Shown in pieces: positions 19,834-28,417 of a DNA stretch of 44,363 bases. The stretch is from an uncultured Prevotellaceae bacterium (lineage in GTDB: Bacteria > Bacteroidota > Bacteroidia > Bacteroidales > Bacteroidaceae). The stretch's first letter is position 1. Every line of letters begins with the position of its first letter. The position numbers and the translations under genes are program-made. The DNA lies in contig CAMOTI010000129.1 in assembly GCA_946625675.1 (NCBI GenBank), forward strand, positions 1 to 44,363, given 5' to 3'. The notes beneath the pieces are model-generated. The model saw only the letters and a program-made list of their open reading frames with translations. It was not told the DNA's origin and did not search any database.

Positions 19834-19882
19834 CATATTTTAAATAAAAATACGCAAGCACATACTAACAATTCAGAAAATT

Positions 19883-22800
19883 ATGAAGAAACTACTGATG
19901 ACTTTAGTCGGAATGATATGCATGACAGCTGCGATGGCTGACGATGTCTATCCTTATCTGACAATTGAAAGTTCAGACGGAAGCACCACATCCATAGGTG
20001 CCGAAGGACTGACACTGACGGCAGGCGAGCAGGGCAGCCTCACCGCCACCAACAGTGAAGTGACAAAGACCTTCAACCTTAGCGATTTGACGAAGATGTA
20101 TTTCTCCGGTTCCAACAAGACTAACACGCTGAAGGGCGACGTGAATAGGGATGGCAAGGTCGACATCTCCGACATTGTGGCCATCATCAACCAGATTGCT
20201 GGAACCGCCACATACGCCGATGCCGACGTGAACAATGACAAAGGAGTGGACATCAGCGACATTGTGGCCGTCATCAACATCATCGCCGGAACAGACGACT
20301 CTTCATCTGACGACGACACCTCCACCGAGGAGCTGACAGACACCATCCAGACACTCAACATCAGTATGGCCAACGTGACTTACCGGTTCCGTTCGGAAGA
20401 ACTGGACACGATGACTTTCGAGAACGGAACCACGCTCACCGTGATGGACAGGACATTCACACTGAGCGAGGTGACATCGATGAATGTGGACAACACGTAC
20501 TACTACGACAACGAGGTTGACGTGATTTACGACGACTCCTACGCCAGCGTCTTTATCGCCGGCAATATCGCGCAGTACGTATCCGCAACGGAAGCGGCTG
20601 CCCATGTGGTGCTCACCCAGGGTAACGTCACGGATGAAGTGACTTACAACCTGAGCGGACAGAGCGATGACGGTTCGTTCTATATGACAGGAAACTATAA
20701 AGCCACCATCGACCTCAGAGGACTGACACTGACCAACCCCAACGGAGCACCCATCAACATCCAGGACGGAAAACGCATCGTCGTGAGTGCGAAGAAAGAC
20801 ACGGAGAACACGCTGAAGGACGGCAGTGCGAACGCAGAAAAAGGATGCCTCGTCATCAAGGGACACAGCGAGTTCAGAGGCAGAGGCATTCTCAACGTAT
20901 ACGCCTATGGTCCATCAGCCCACGGCATCAAGAGCGGAGAGTATATGAGTGTGAGAAACTGCACCATCAACGTGCTTTCCGCAGTAAAGGACGGAGTGCA
21001 CTGTGCGGAATACCTGCTCATGGAGAGCGGTGAGCTGAACGTCAGCGGAGTCGGCGACGACTGCGTGCAGGTAGAGCTGGACGGAACGACCTCAACTGGC
21101 ACCACCACCGACCATGAGGACGAAGATTCCGGTAACATCTATATGCTCGACGGCACGCTGAATCTCACCCCCACTGCTGATGCCGTGAAAGGTCTGAAGT
21201 CTGCAGGCGACATCAATATCAGCGGAGGTAGCATCACTGTGACCCAGACTGGATCCATCATCACCACAGACTCCGACATCAGCTACCCCACCAGCATCAA
21301 AGCAGACGGAAACATCAACATCACCGGCGGAACCATCGACATCACGAATACAGCCGACGGTGGAAAAGGCATCAGCGCGGAAGGGGTTATCAACATCGAC
21401 GAGAGCAGCGCAACCACCAACGTCACCGTCAAGGCCAACGGAAAAGGCGGAACGGCGGAGAACGTGAGCAGCTCAGGCAGCGAATCGGAAAAGTCATACA
21501 AGGTGTACATCAGCCTGCCAACCACTGGGGGAGGCGGCATGGGACCTGGCGGATCAGGCAGCAACGCATGGAAGAACCCGGTGCTTTACAGCAGTAGCGG
21601 CACGATGATTGCGTCGCTCACCAACACCGTCACCAAATCATCTGGCTATTCCACGGTCACTTTCTACTATTATGACTTCAAGAACGCAGACACCAGCGTA
21701 GGATATTACATCAAAGGCGACGACTACACCTCACGCGGAGGATGGGGAGGCGGCGGAACTTACTCCATCGTAACAGAGACATTCTCTGCACCGACCTCCG
21801 GTTCCGACATCTACTACTCCATCAGTAACAGCTATACCACCAGCGATTCAACAAGAACTTACGCCCTGAGCAACGTGACCAACACCTACGCCGGAACAAC
21901 CGACGCAAGCGAGGAGAGCGGAACGGGATACAACGCCATCGGACTCAAGGCCGACAGCATCCTTACCATCAACGGCGGAACCATCGACATATCCAACAGC
22001 GGCGCGATGAGCAAGAGCATCAAGTCGAACCAAAACGTCATCATCAACGGCGGAACCATCACGCTGGAGCCCAGCGGCGCGATGCAGTTGATCAACAACG
22101 ACGCATCCTACAGTTCAGGCATCAAGTGTGACGACCTCACCATCAATGGCGGAACGGTGAAGATGACGGTAAGCGGAAATGCGGGTCGTGGCATCTCGGC
22201 AAAGAACGTGATCACCAACGGAGGAGAGCTCACCATCACCAACAGCGGAGCCGGCGTGAGCGGCACGAGCGACACCTACACCGCCAAGTGTATCAAGGCC
22301 GACACCAGCGTGAAGCTGAATGCGGGAACCATCACGCTCACAGCAAGCGGAACGGGTGGAAAAGGCATCAAGAGCGCCGGAACCTATAGTCAGGGCACAT
22401 CCGACAGCAACGGCCCTACCCTCACCGTGACGACCACAGGCAGCAGCCTCGGCGGAAGCACCTCCGGCGGTGGAGGCTGGGGCGGTGGCGGCTGGGGTAT
22501 GGAATCCAGCGGCGGATCCTCGGCTAAAGGTATCAAGGTGATGGGCGCGGCCGTGCTCTATGGTGGACAGACTGAGATCAGTACTGCCACCGACGGTGCC
22601 GAAGGCTTCGAGTCGAAGACCAGCGTAGACATCCGCGGCGGTCAGCATTACTTCAAGTGCTATGACGACTGCATCAACTCCGCCGGCTGCATCTATTTCA
22701 ACGGCGGTGTCACCGTATGTTGGTCGACCGGCAACGACGCAGTAGACTCTAACTACGGTCGCAGCGGAGCCATCACCATCGGAAACGGTGCCGCATTCGC

Positions 22801-23263
22801 CTACACCACGAAGGGCAGTCCGGAGGAAGGCTTCGACTGCGACAACAACAGCTACATCGCCATCACCGGCACCGGAATCGGCCTGAGCGCGGGAGCTGCA
22901 CAAGGAGGAGGAGGCATGGGTGGCGGCTCATCCAGCAGCATATCCAATGCAAAGCAGGGCTACTACTTCAACACGAATTCTGTCAGCTACGCTGCCAACA
23001 CCTACTACACTTTGGCAGACGCTAGCGGGAACAACCTCGTCACCTACAGTGTGCCAAGCAGTCTGAGCTGCTCATTGGCTTTGTTCACGGCCAAAGGCAT
23101 GGTGAAAGGCAGCAAGTACTACCTGTGGTCCTCCACCACTGCACCGACCGACGCCACCACGGCTTGGCATGGAATGTATCTCGGCAGCAGCACCGTGGGC
23201 ACCACCCAGGCAAAGTTTTTCAAGGACAGCAACACAAGCGTGAATTATTTCACGGCACAATAG
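19883..23263 (+). CDS. Secreted beta-helix carbohydrate-binding protein (Cthe_2159-like) with N-terminal dockerin
   Basis: A 1,126-residue exported protein (signal peptide MKKLLMTLVGMICMTAAMA). Two similar short beta domains, residues about 22-78 (YLTIESSDGSTTS ... FNLSDLTKMYF) and about 153-205 (LNISMANVTYRF ... FTLSEVTSMN), flank a type I dockerin-like pair at residues 85-136 with Ca-loop patterns DVNRDGKVDISD and DVNNDKGVDISD. The rest resembles the Cthe_2159/DUF4353 beta-helix family (carbohydrate-binding): repeated phrases such as SAHGIKSGEY, DGVHCAEYL, GDDCVQVE, DDCINSAGCIYFNGG and EGFDCDNNSYI, with Gly-rich loops. No catalytic motif is visible. It is likely a polysaccharide-binding surface protein. 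Control by the divergent AraC regulator is inferred. Confidence 0.85.
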   Translation: MKKLLMTLVGMICMTAAMADDVYPYLTIESSDGSTTSIGAEGLTLTAGEQGSLTATNSEVTKTFNLSDLTKMYFSGSNKTNTLKGDVNRDGKVDISDIVAIINQIAGTATYADADVNNDKGVDISDIVAVINIIAGTDDSSSDDDTSTEELTDTIQTLNISMANVTYRFRSEELDTMTFENGTTLTVMDRTFTLSEVTSMNVDNTYYYDNEVDVIYDDSYASVFIAGNIAQYVSATEAAAHVVLTQGNVTDEVTYNLSGQSDDGSFYMTGNYKATIDLRGLTLTNPNGAPINIQDGKRIVVSAKKDTENTLKDGSANAEKGCLVIKGHSEFRGRGILNVYAYGPSAHGIKSGEYMSVRNCTINVLSAVKDGVHCAEYLLMESGELNVSGVGDDCVQVELDGTTSTGTTTDHEDEDSGNIYMLDGTLNLTPTADAVKGLKSAGDINISGGSITVTQTGSIITTDSDISYPTSIKADGNINITGGTIDITNTADGGKGISAEGVINIDESSATTNVTVKANGKGGTAENVSSSGSESEKSYKVYISLPTTGGGGMGPGGSGSNAWKNPVLYSSSGTMIASLTNTVTKSSGYSTVTFYYYDFKNADTSVGYYIKGDDYTSRGGWGGGGTYSIVTETFSAPTSGSDIYYSISNSYTTSDSTRTYALSNVTNTYAGTTDASEESGTGYNAIGLKADSILTINGGTIDISNSGAMSKSIKSNQNVIINGGTITLEPSGAMQLINNDASYSSGIKCDDLTINGGTVKMTVSGNAGRGISAKNVITNGGELTITNSGAGVSGTSDTYTAKCIKADTSVKLNAGTITLTASGTGGKGIKSAGTYSQGTSDSNGPTLTVTTTGSSLGGSTSGGGGWGGGGWGMESSGGSSAKGIKVMGAAVLYGGQTEISTATDGAEGFESKTSVDIRGGQHYFKCYDDCINSAGCIYFNGGVTVCWSTGNDAVDSNYGRSGAITIGNGAAFAYTTKGSPEEGFDCDNNSYIAITGTGIGLSAGAAQGGGGMGGGSSSSISNAKQGYYFNTNSVSYAANTYYTLADASGNNLVTYSVPSSLSCSLALFTAKGMVKGSKYYLWSSTTAPTDATTAWHGMYLGSSTVGTTQAKFFKDSNTSVNYFTAQ

Positions 23264-23289
23264 CCCTCGCCTTCAGTTATAAAGACAAA

Positions 23290-23326
23290 GAGTGTGCCAT
23301 CCACAGGAGTTGGCACACTCTTTTTT
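23290..23326 (+). terminator. Intrinsic terminator of the beta-helix gene
   Basis: GAGTGTGCCA (23290-23299), 11-nt loop, TGGCACACTC (23311-23320), then six Ts. A clear rho-independent terminator 26 nt after the stop codon; the convergent GH3 gene ends at 23451. Confidence 0.9.
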
Positions 23327-23450
23327 CGTTACAAGACACCTGCCCGACAGGCGTAGCAACGGAGTTGTAGGAGGTGGCATAATCTGGAGCAGCAAGAGCA
23401 GAGCCAATTCACATCGCGGATTAACGTCAAAACAGATATCGGTGGCTGAC

Positions 23451-26387
23451 TTATTTCAGCACGAAGTCAAGAGATTGCAGGTCCTTGTCGAGTGAGGATG
23501 TACCATAGAGAATCTGATAACGTCCTTTCTTCGGTGAGAGCTCGTCGATGGAAGGGTCGTAGTATTCGAATGCCTCAGAGTCGATGGTGATGACCGCCTG
23601 CTTGGTTTCTCCCGGCTGGAGGAAGAGCTTCTGGAATCCACGGAGTGACTTGATGGGTGCATCCGAATAGTCAAGCGCCTTCACATAAAGCTGAACGGTC
23701 TCGCTGCCGGCAGCGGAGCCGGTGTTGGTGACGGGAACGGTGAGCGTAACTTTACCGTCCGTCTTCATGGACTTTTTGGACAGTTTGCCCTTTCCAAGTT
23801 CAAACGTTGTGTAAGAAAGGCCGTATCCGAAGGCATACTGCGGCTGACCTCGGAAATAGCGGTAAGTGCGGTTGTCCATGCTGTAATCGAGGAAGTCCGG
23901 GAGGTCATCATTAGAACGATAGAAGGTGACTGGCAGCTTTCCGCCCGGGTTGAAGTCGCCGAAGAGCACGTCTGCCAGAGCCTTTGCCCCGCCCTGCCCC
24001 GGATACCACGCCTGCAGCAGCGCGTCGTAAGAACCTTCCACACTGCCGAAGGCGATGGCTGAGCCTGAGCAGTTGACGAAGACGACGGGTTTTCCCGTTT
24101 CATGCATGGCCCTTACCAGCCGTTGCTGCACGGCAGGCAACTCGATGTCCTGCTTGTCGCCACCCTCACCTTCCATGCGCGCCGAGATGCCGCCGATGAT
24201 GATGATAACATCCGCGTCCTTCACCTTTTCTGCCAGAGGAGCGTAGTCCACGAGGTTCCGCTCGCAGATGTCACCACGGAGCATGGCGAAGTTGGCATTT
24301 CCATGACGGTACTCAACCACGATGTCGTAGTTCTCGCCTTTCTTCACGGGGAACGACTTGTACTCCGCCTGGCGACGGAATCCGCCCCGTCGTCCCTGCT
24401 GCGGCTTGGCCTCCTCGACGACTGAACCGTTCACTTTCAGCAGATAGCCGTTGTCGGTGGAGAGCGTGTATTTCATGTCGCCGGTGAACGTGGCAGTGTA
24501 TGTGCCGCTCACCCGCACTGAGAGGGTGTCCTTGCTGATGCCCTGAGCGAATCCCCAGGCACCGAAGGTAGAGAAATTCAGCTCCTTATAGTATTCCGTC
24601 TTGTCAGGACTTCCCTCGAGGTTGTTGTTGTTCCAGAACTCCACGAGTACGCCTTTTCCGTCGTTGAAGTCCTGAAGATGGTGCACGGTGGTGTACTCAT
24701 CCGCCAGCTCACATGCCTTGTCGTAGACAATCTCGGTGCCAGGCACTGCCGTGCGTATGCCTTCCAGGAGCGTGTGGGTATGCTCTTTCGTCGGTGTGCC
24801 GCCGTAGTTGCCATTGAGAAGTCCAGCGTCGTCAGCATTCGGACCGACCACGGCAATCTTACGCAGACTCTTGGAGAGCGGCAACACCGGCTTTCCGTTC
24901 AGGGTCTTGTTCTCCAGCAGCACCATCGACTCATGTGCCGCGTCGGTGGCCAGACGGTCGTTCTTCTCGCTGCTGATAACATCTGGCTGCAGTCCTGCCC
25001 ACGGCAGCATATCGGCAGGGTCGAACATACCCAGTTCGAAACGGCCGTAGAGCGTCTTACGCAAGTGGTCGTCGAGCACAGACTCTTTGATGAGCCCCTT
25101 GTCGAGTGCCTCGGTAAGCACCATGAACACCTTGCCACACTCCAGGTCGGTGCCGTTGAGCACGGCGTCGACAGAGGCGGAAAGGGGGTCGGGATGAGTT
25201 TCATGCTGTCCCTTATTGTAGAAGTTGTTGATGGCATCGCAGTCGGTCAGCACGATACTTTCGTATCCCCATTTTCGACGGAGGATGTCGACAAGAAGCC
25301 GGTCGCTGGTGCAACATGGCTTGCCCTCATAGCGGTTGTAGGCACACATCACCTCTCTCACGTTGCCTTTCTTCACGAGCGCCTTGAAGGCGGGGAGATA
25401 GGTTTCCCAAAGGTCGCGCATAGATACCGACGCGTTGTAGGTATGACGGAGCGGTTCCGGACCGCTATGCACCGCATAATGCTTGGCGCAGGCATGGGTC
25501 TTGAAATATTTTGTGTCGTTGCCCTGCATGCCCAACACCGTCTGGACGCCCAGCACAGCATTGAGATAGGGGTCCTCGCCGCAGGTTTCCTGTCCGCGTC
25601 CCCACCTCGGATCGCGGAAGATATTCACGTTCGGACACCAGAAGGTGAGTTCGGGATTTCCGGGATAGTAGGTCACGCCCATCGGCACGTTGAAGACGTT
25701 ATGGTCGGAGCGGTTCCAGTTAGCACGTGCCTCATCAGAGACGGCGGAGAAGACGTCGAACACCTGCTGCGGGTTGAAGGCTGCCGCCATGCCGATTGGC
25801 TGCGGAAAGACAGTGTATCCTCCCTGGCGCACGCCATGGCAGGCTTCGCTCCACCAGTTGTAAGACGGAATGCCAAGGCGGTCGACCGACACGGACTTGT
25901 TCATCATCAGGCCCACCTTCTCTTCAGGAGTGAGCAGAGAGATGAGGTTTTCCGTACGCTCCTCAAACGTGAGAGCCGGATTCTGGAATGGATAGGACGC
26001 AGGAGTACTCCCCTCTTCCACCATTGCCTTGACGGAAAGGGAAGCAAGGGTCTGCCCCATGGGGTCGAGCAGCTCCACGCTGCGGTTGGTTTTGCCAATA
26101 GACTTGGAAGGCACCAGTGTGACGAGCACCTTGCCTGCCTCTCCCGGCTGGATGACGCCATCGGAGTAAGACGCATGGATGCAGTCGCAACTGGGGATGT
26201 CGCGCGAGATTTTTACTGGTGCTTTCGACTTGTTATGGAACGTGAACACATGGCAGACGGCTCCCGCTGCCGCGTTGACACTGCCGAAGTCGTGTTCGTA
26301 GCTGTCGAAACGCAAGGGTGTCTGCTGAGCAGAAATTATTGTGCTAAGCAGAATGCAGCACAAGAAGGAAAGACTTTTCTTTATCAT
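23451..26387 (-). CDS. Secreted GH3 beta-xylosidase/glucosidase with DUF1573 and PA14 modules
   Basis: A 978-residue exported GH3 enzyme (signal peptide MIKKSLSFLCCILLSTIISA). Residues about 25-120 are a DUF1573-like Ig domain (FGSVNAAAGAVCHVFTF ... CDCIHASY). The GH3 barrel begins near 140, with nucleophile D382 in VLTDCDAI. The second GH3 domain carries an inserted PA14-like module at about 590-720 (VEFWNNNNLEGSPDKTEYY ... YTLSTDNGYLLKVNG). A fibronectin-III-like C-terminal domain ends the protein (VTLTVPVTNTGSAAGSETVQ). The WWSEACHG motif and PA14 insertion are typical of Prevotella/Bacteroides beta-xylosidases. It is the last gene of a CotH-CE1-GH3 operon, 38 nt after the esterase. Confidence 0.9.
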   Translation of the reverse strand: MIKKSLSFLCCILLSTIISAQQTPLRFDSYEHDFGSVNAAAGAVCHVFTFHNKSKAPVKISRDIPSCDCIHASYSDGVIQPGEAGKVLVTLVPSKSIGKTNRSVELLDPMGQTLASLSVKAMVEEGSTPASYPFQNPALTFEERTENLISLLTPEEKVGLMMNKSVSVDRLGIPSYNWWSEACHGVRQGGYTVFPQPIGMAAAFNPQQVFDVFSAVSDEARANWNRSDHNVFNVPMGVTYYPGNPELTFWCPNVNIFRDPRWGRGQETCGEDPYLNAVLGVQTVLGMQGNDTKYFKTHACAKHYAVHSGPEPLRHTYNASVSMRDLWETYLPAFKALVKKGNVREVMCAYNRYEGKPCCTSDRLLVDILRRKWGYESIVLTDCDAINNFYNKGQHETHPDPLSASVDAVLNGTDLECGKVFMVLTEALDKGLIKESVLDDHLRKTLYGRFELGMFDPADMLPWAGLQPDVISSEKNDRLATDAAHESMVLLENKTLNGKPVLPLSKSLRKIAVVGPNADDAGLLNGNYGGTPTKEHTHTLLEGIRTAVPGTEIVYDKACELADEYTTVHHLQDFNDGKGVLVEFWNNNNLEGSPDKTEYYKELNFSTFGAWGFAQGISKDTLSVRVSGTYTATFTGDMKYTLSTDNGYLLKVNGSVVEEAKPQQGRRGGFRRQAEYKSFPVKKGENYDIVVEYRHGNANFAMLRGDICERNLVDYAPLAEKVKDADVIIIIGGISARMEGEGGDKQDIELPAVQQRLVRAMHETGKPVVFVNCSGSAIAFGSVEGSYDALLQAWYPGQGGAKALADVLFGDFNPGGKLPVTFYRSNDDLPDFLDYSMDNRTYRYFRGQPQYAFGYGLSYTTFELGKGKLSKKSMKTDGKVTLTVPVTNTGSAAGSETVQLYVKALDYSDAPIKSLRGFQKLFLQPGETKQAVITIDSEAFEYYDPSIDELSPKKGRYQILYGTSSLDKDLQSLDFVLK

Positions 26388-26425
26388 ATGGCTGTACAGA
26401 TTTTTTATAGAGGTGTGATTGAATA

Positions 26426-28285
26426 TTATAAGGAGAGGAGCAGCTGCATCAGAGCATCGCTTCGTTCCTGCCAGGTCTTGTAGTCAGCGGCTTTCAGGGT
26501 TTCCACCTTCATGTCGGGGTTAGCCCGACGGTTTTGGGAGGACTCCGCAGCAGAGACAATCAGCACGGGCTTGCATTTCCCCATGTCGGTCAGCTTGTCG
26601 ACAATGGCATTGGCGCAGCCGACTTTAAACCAGCTTTCCAGCGTCATGCCTTCAGCTGGCACCAGGCGGATGACTGCTTGTGGCCGCTGGGAAGAAGGAC
26701 TCCTGTACATGGCTGTCTGACGTGAGAGATTATAGCTCACCGCTCCGTGTTTGATATTTCCCATCGAGGCGAAGCTGAAAGGCGCAAACGGGCTGTTGGT
26801 ATAGCTGGGCTTGAATCCTGTGCAAGGCGACAGGTACATATTGTTCGGGTCGGCCACAGGCGTGTCGTCTACGATGAAATAGTATTCGAAAGTGTCGAGC
26901 ACATGGTCATTGAGCGTGACGCTCCATATGCCTTCCTCTCCACAGGTCATGGCGACAGGCTCGTCAGAAAATTCTGTTTTCAGCGAGACTTGCTTTGCCT
27001 TCTCCGCCTTGAATCTGAAGGTGACGGCATCTTTGGCGTATTCGGGCGAGATGACGGGTTTCGGGAACATACGGGCCATCACGCCGGGCGTGAACTGTGG
27101 TTCCTTTCCCGTAGCGGCCGGTGCGGGTTTTCCGGCTTTCATGGCAGCCTCTGAAGCATCTTCGTTGAAAAGCAGGCGCATGGTCTTTTCGAGGAAGAAC
27201 TTCGCGTTCATCCAGGTATGTCCGAACTTGTCGCTGGTGAATTCCTTCACTGAGCGTATTCCTTTCTGATCGAGGAAGGCCATATAGTCCCGTGCGTTGC
27301 CATAGAGGAAGTCGTCAGTTCCCACGCCGAGCCAGAAGAGGTGGATTTTCGAGTTGGTCGTCTCCGCGTTATCGTAGACATCGGGTATTGTTGTCGACGT
27401 GAATGAGCTGTAAGAGCAGAGATACGAGAACTTGTCGAGGTTGGAGAGCCCGATGGAGAGTCCTTGGTTTCCTCCACGCGAGAACCCTCCGATGGCGCGG
27501 TGGTCCGAGTCGTTGATGGTGCGGTAATGACTCTCCACATAAGGCATGAGGTCGTTGACAACGTCCTTGCTGAAGGGATCACCGCCAAACTGCAGTGAGG
27601 GCTGGAGCGACTGGTTGAAAAGTTCTCCTGGTGGCAACAGCTTCGTGGGGTTACCATACGGCAGTACGATAATCATCTCCTTGGCAGCCCCCTCAGCCAG
27701 CAGATTGTCGAGAATATAGTTCATACGACCCACCTTATAGTACACCTCCTCCGTGTCGGTGGTTCCGCTGATGAGATAGAATACTGGATAATGTTGGTCG
27801 CGGTTTCTGCGGTAGCGTGGCGGAAGATACACAACTGCGTTGTTAGTGGCCTTCAGCGTCTCGGAATAATAATGGATATACTCCACAGTTCCATGCGGCA
27901 CGTCTTTGATGTCGTGTGGCAGGGTCCCGCTGTTCGCCGGGATTTCCAGCAAGCTGTTCTTGAAACCCTCATTAGGGAAATACTGCGGATTAAGCGGGTC
28001 CATCACGCTGACGCCGTCGGCGATGAAGCAATACGGATACATATCCGGCGCCGCCGGTCCGAGCGTGGCTGTCCAAAGTCCCGTCTGAGGGTCACGCGTC
28101 ATAGGCTTACGCCCGGCAAACTGCACATCCACCATCACTTCCGAAGCCTTTTCATTACGGTAGAAGAAAGTGACGGTGCCGTCAGGGTTGCAGACTGTAG
28201 ATTTGAATGACTCCTGTGCCCTGACTGGTAAAGCGGACGCCAAGGCAAACAGTAAAGCTGTAGTAAGTTGAATAAGGTAAGTCAT
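26426..28285 (-). CDS. Secreted CE1 esterase (feruloyl/acetyl-xylan) with a degenerate second copy
   Basis: A 619-residue exported esterase. After the signal peptide come an E-set Ig-like domain (about 25-120), then a CE1 alpha/beta hydrolase (about 128-385) with nucleophile S269 (GGFSRGGNQG), D324 (GVGTDDF) and H356 (FGHTW). A second E-set (about 415-505) follows, and a C-terminal stretch (509-581) that resembles the start of the CE1 domain: NIKHGAVSY matches DVPHGTVEY, and SWFKVGCANAIVDKLTDMG matches VYYKVGRMNYILDNLLAEG. No second catalytic serine exists. Family role: releases ferulate or acetate from arabinoxylan. It lies between the CotH and GH3 genes in one operon. Confidence 0.87.
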   Translation of the reverse strand: MTYLIQLTTALLFALASALPVRAQESFKSTVCNPDGTVTFFYRNEKASEVMVDVQFAGRKPMTRDPQTGLWTATLGPAAPDMYPYCFIADGVSVMDPLNPQYFPNEGFKNSLLEIPANSGTLPHDIKDVPHGTVEYIHYYSETLKATNNAVVYLPPRYRRNRDQHYPVFYLISGTTDTEEVYYKVGRMNYILDNLLAEGAAKEMIIVLPYGNPTKLLPPGELFNQSLQPSLQFGGDPFSKDVVNDLMPYVESHYRTINDSDHRAIGGFSRGGNQGLSIGLSNLDKFSYLCSYSSFTSTTIPDVYDNAETTNSKIHLFWLGVGTDDFLYGNARDYMAFLDQKGIRSVKEFTSDKFGHTWMNAKFFLEKTMRLLFNEDASEAAMKAGKPAPAATGKEPQFTPGVMARMFPKPVISPEYAKDAVTFRFKAEKAKQVSLKTEFSDEPVAMTCGEEGIWSVTLNDHVLDTFEYYFIVDDTPVADPNNMYLSPCTGFKPSYTNSPFAPFSFASMGNIKHGAVSYNLSRQTAMYRSPSSQRPQAVIRLVPAEGMTLESWFKVGCANAIVDKLTDMGKCKPVLIVSAAESSQNRRANPDMKVETLKAADYKTWQERSDALMQLLLSL

Positions 28286-28321
28286 ATGTTTAGTTTTTAG
28301 TTTTCAGTTGATCAGTTTTCA

Positions 28322-28412
28322 GTTGGTCAGACTCGTCAGACTGGTCCGACCGGTCAGACCTGTCAGACTCGTCGGACCAGTCTGACAAGTCTGACAAGTC
28401 TGACAAGCCAGA
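28322..28412. repeat. Second array of palindromic 9-mers, unit GTCNGACNN
   Basis: Between the CotH stop and the esterase start, about nine units such as GTCAGACTC, GTCAGACTG, GTCCGACCG, GTCGGACCA and three identical GTCTGACAA lie in tandem. This is the same unit as at 5815-5963 but with different N bases, adjoining an AGTTTTCAGTTG phrase repeat at 28288-28320. It interrupts an otherwise continuous minus-strand operon and may affect readthrough or mRNA processing. Confidence 0.88.
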
Positions 28413-28417
28413 GCGTT

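Noticed and set aside
24678..26483. Long open frame (601 codons) on the plus strand opposite the GH3 gene
   Set aside because: It is a mirror of the GH3 codon bias. The translation is rich in H, R, V and L without domains, while the minus strand encodes a complete GH3 enzyme with catalytic motifs and signal peptide.
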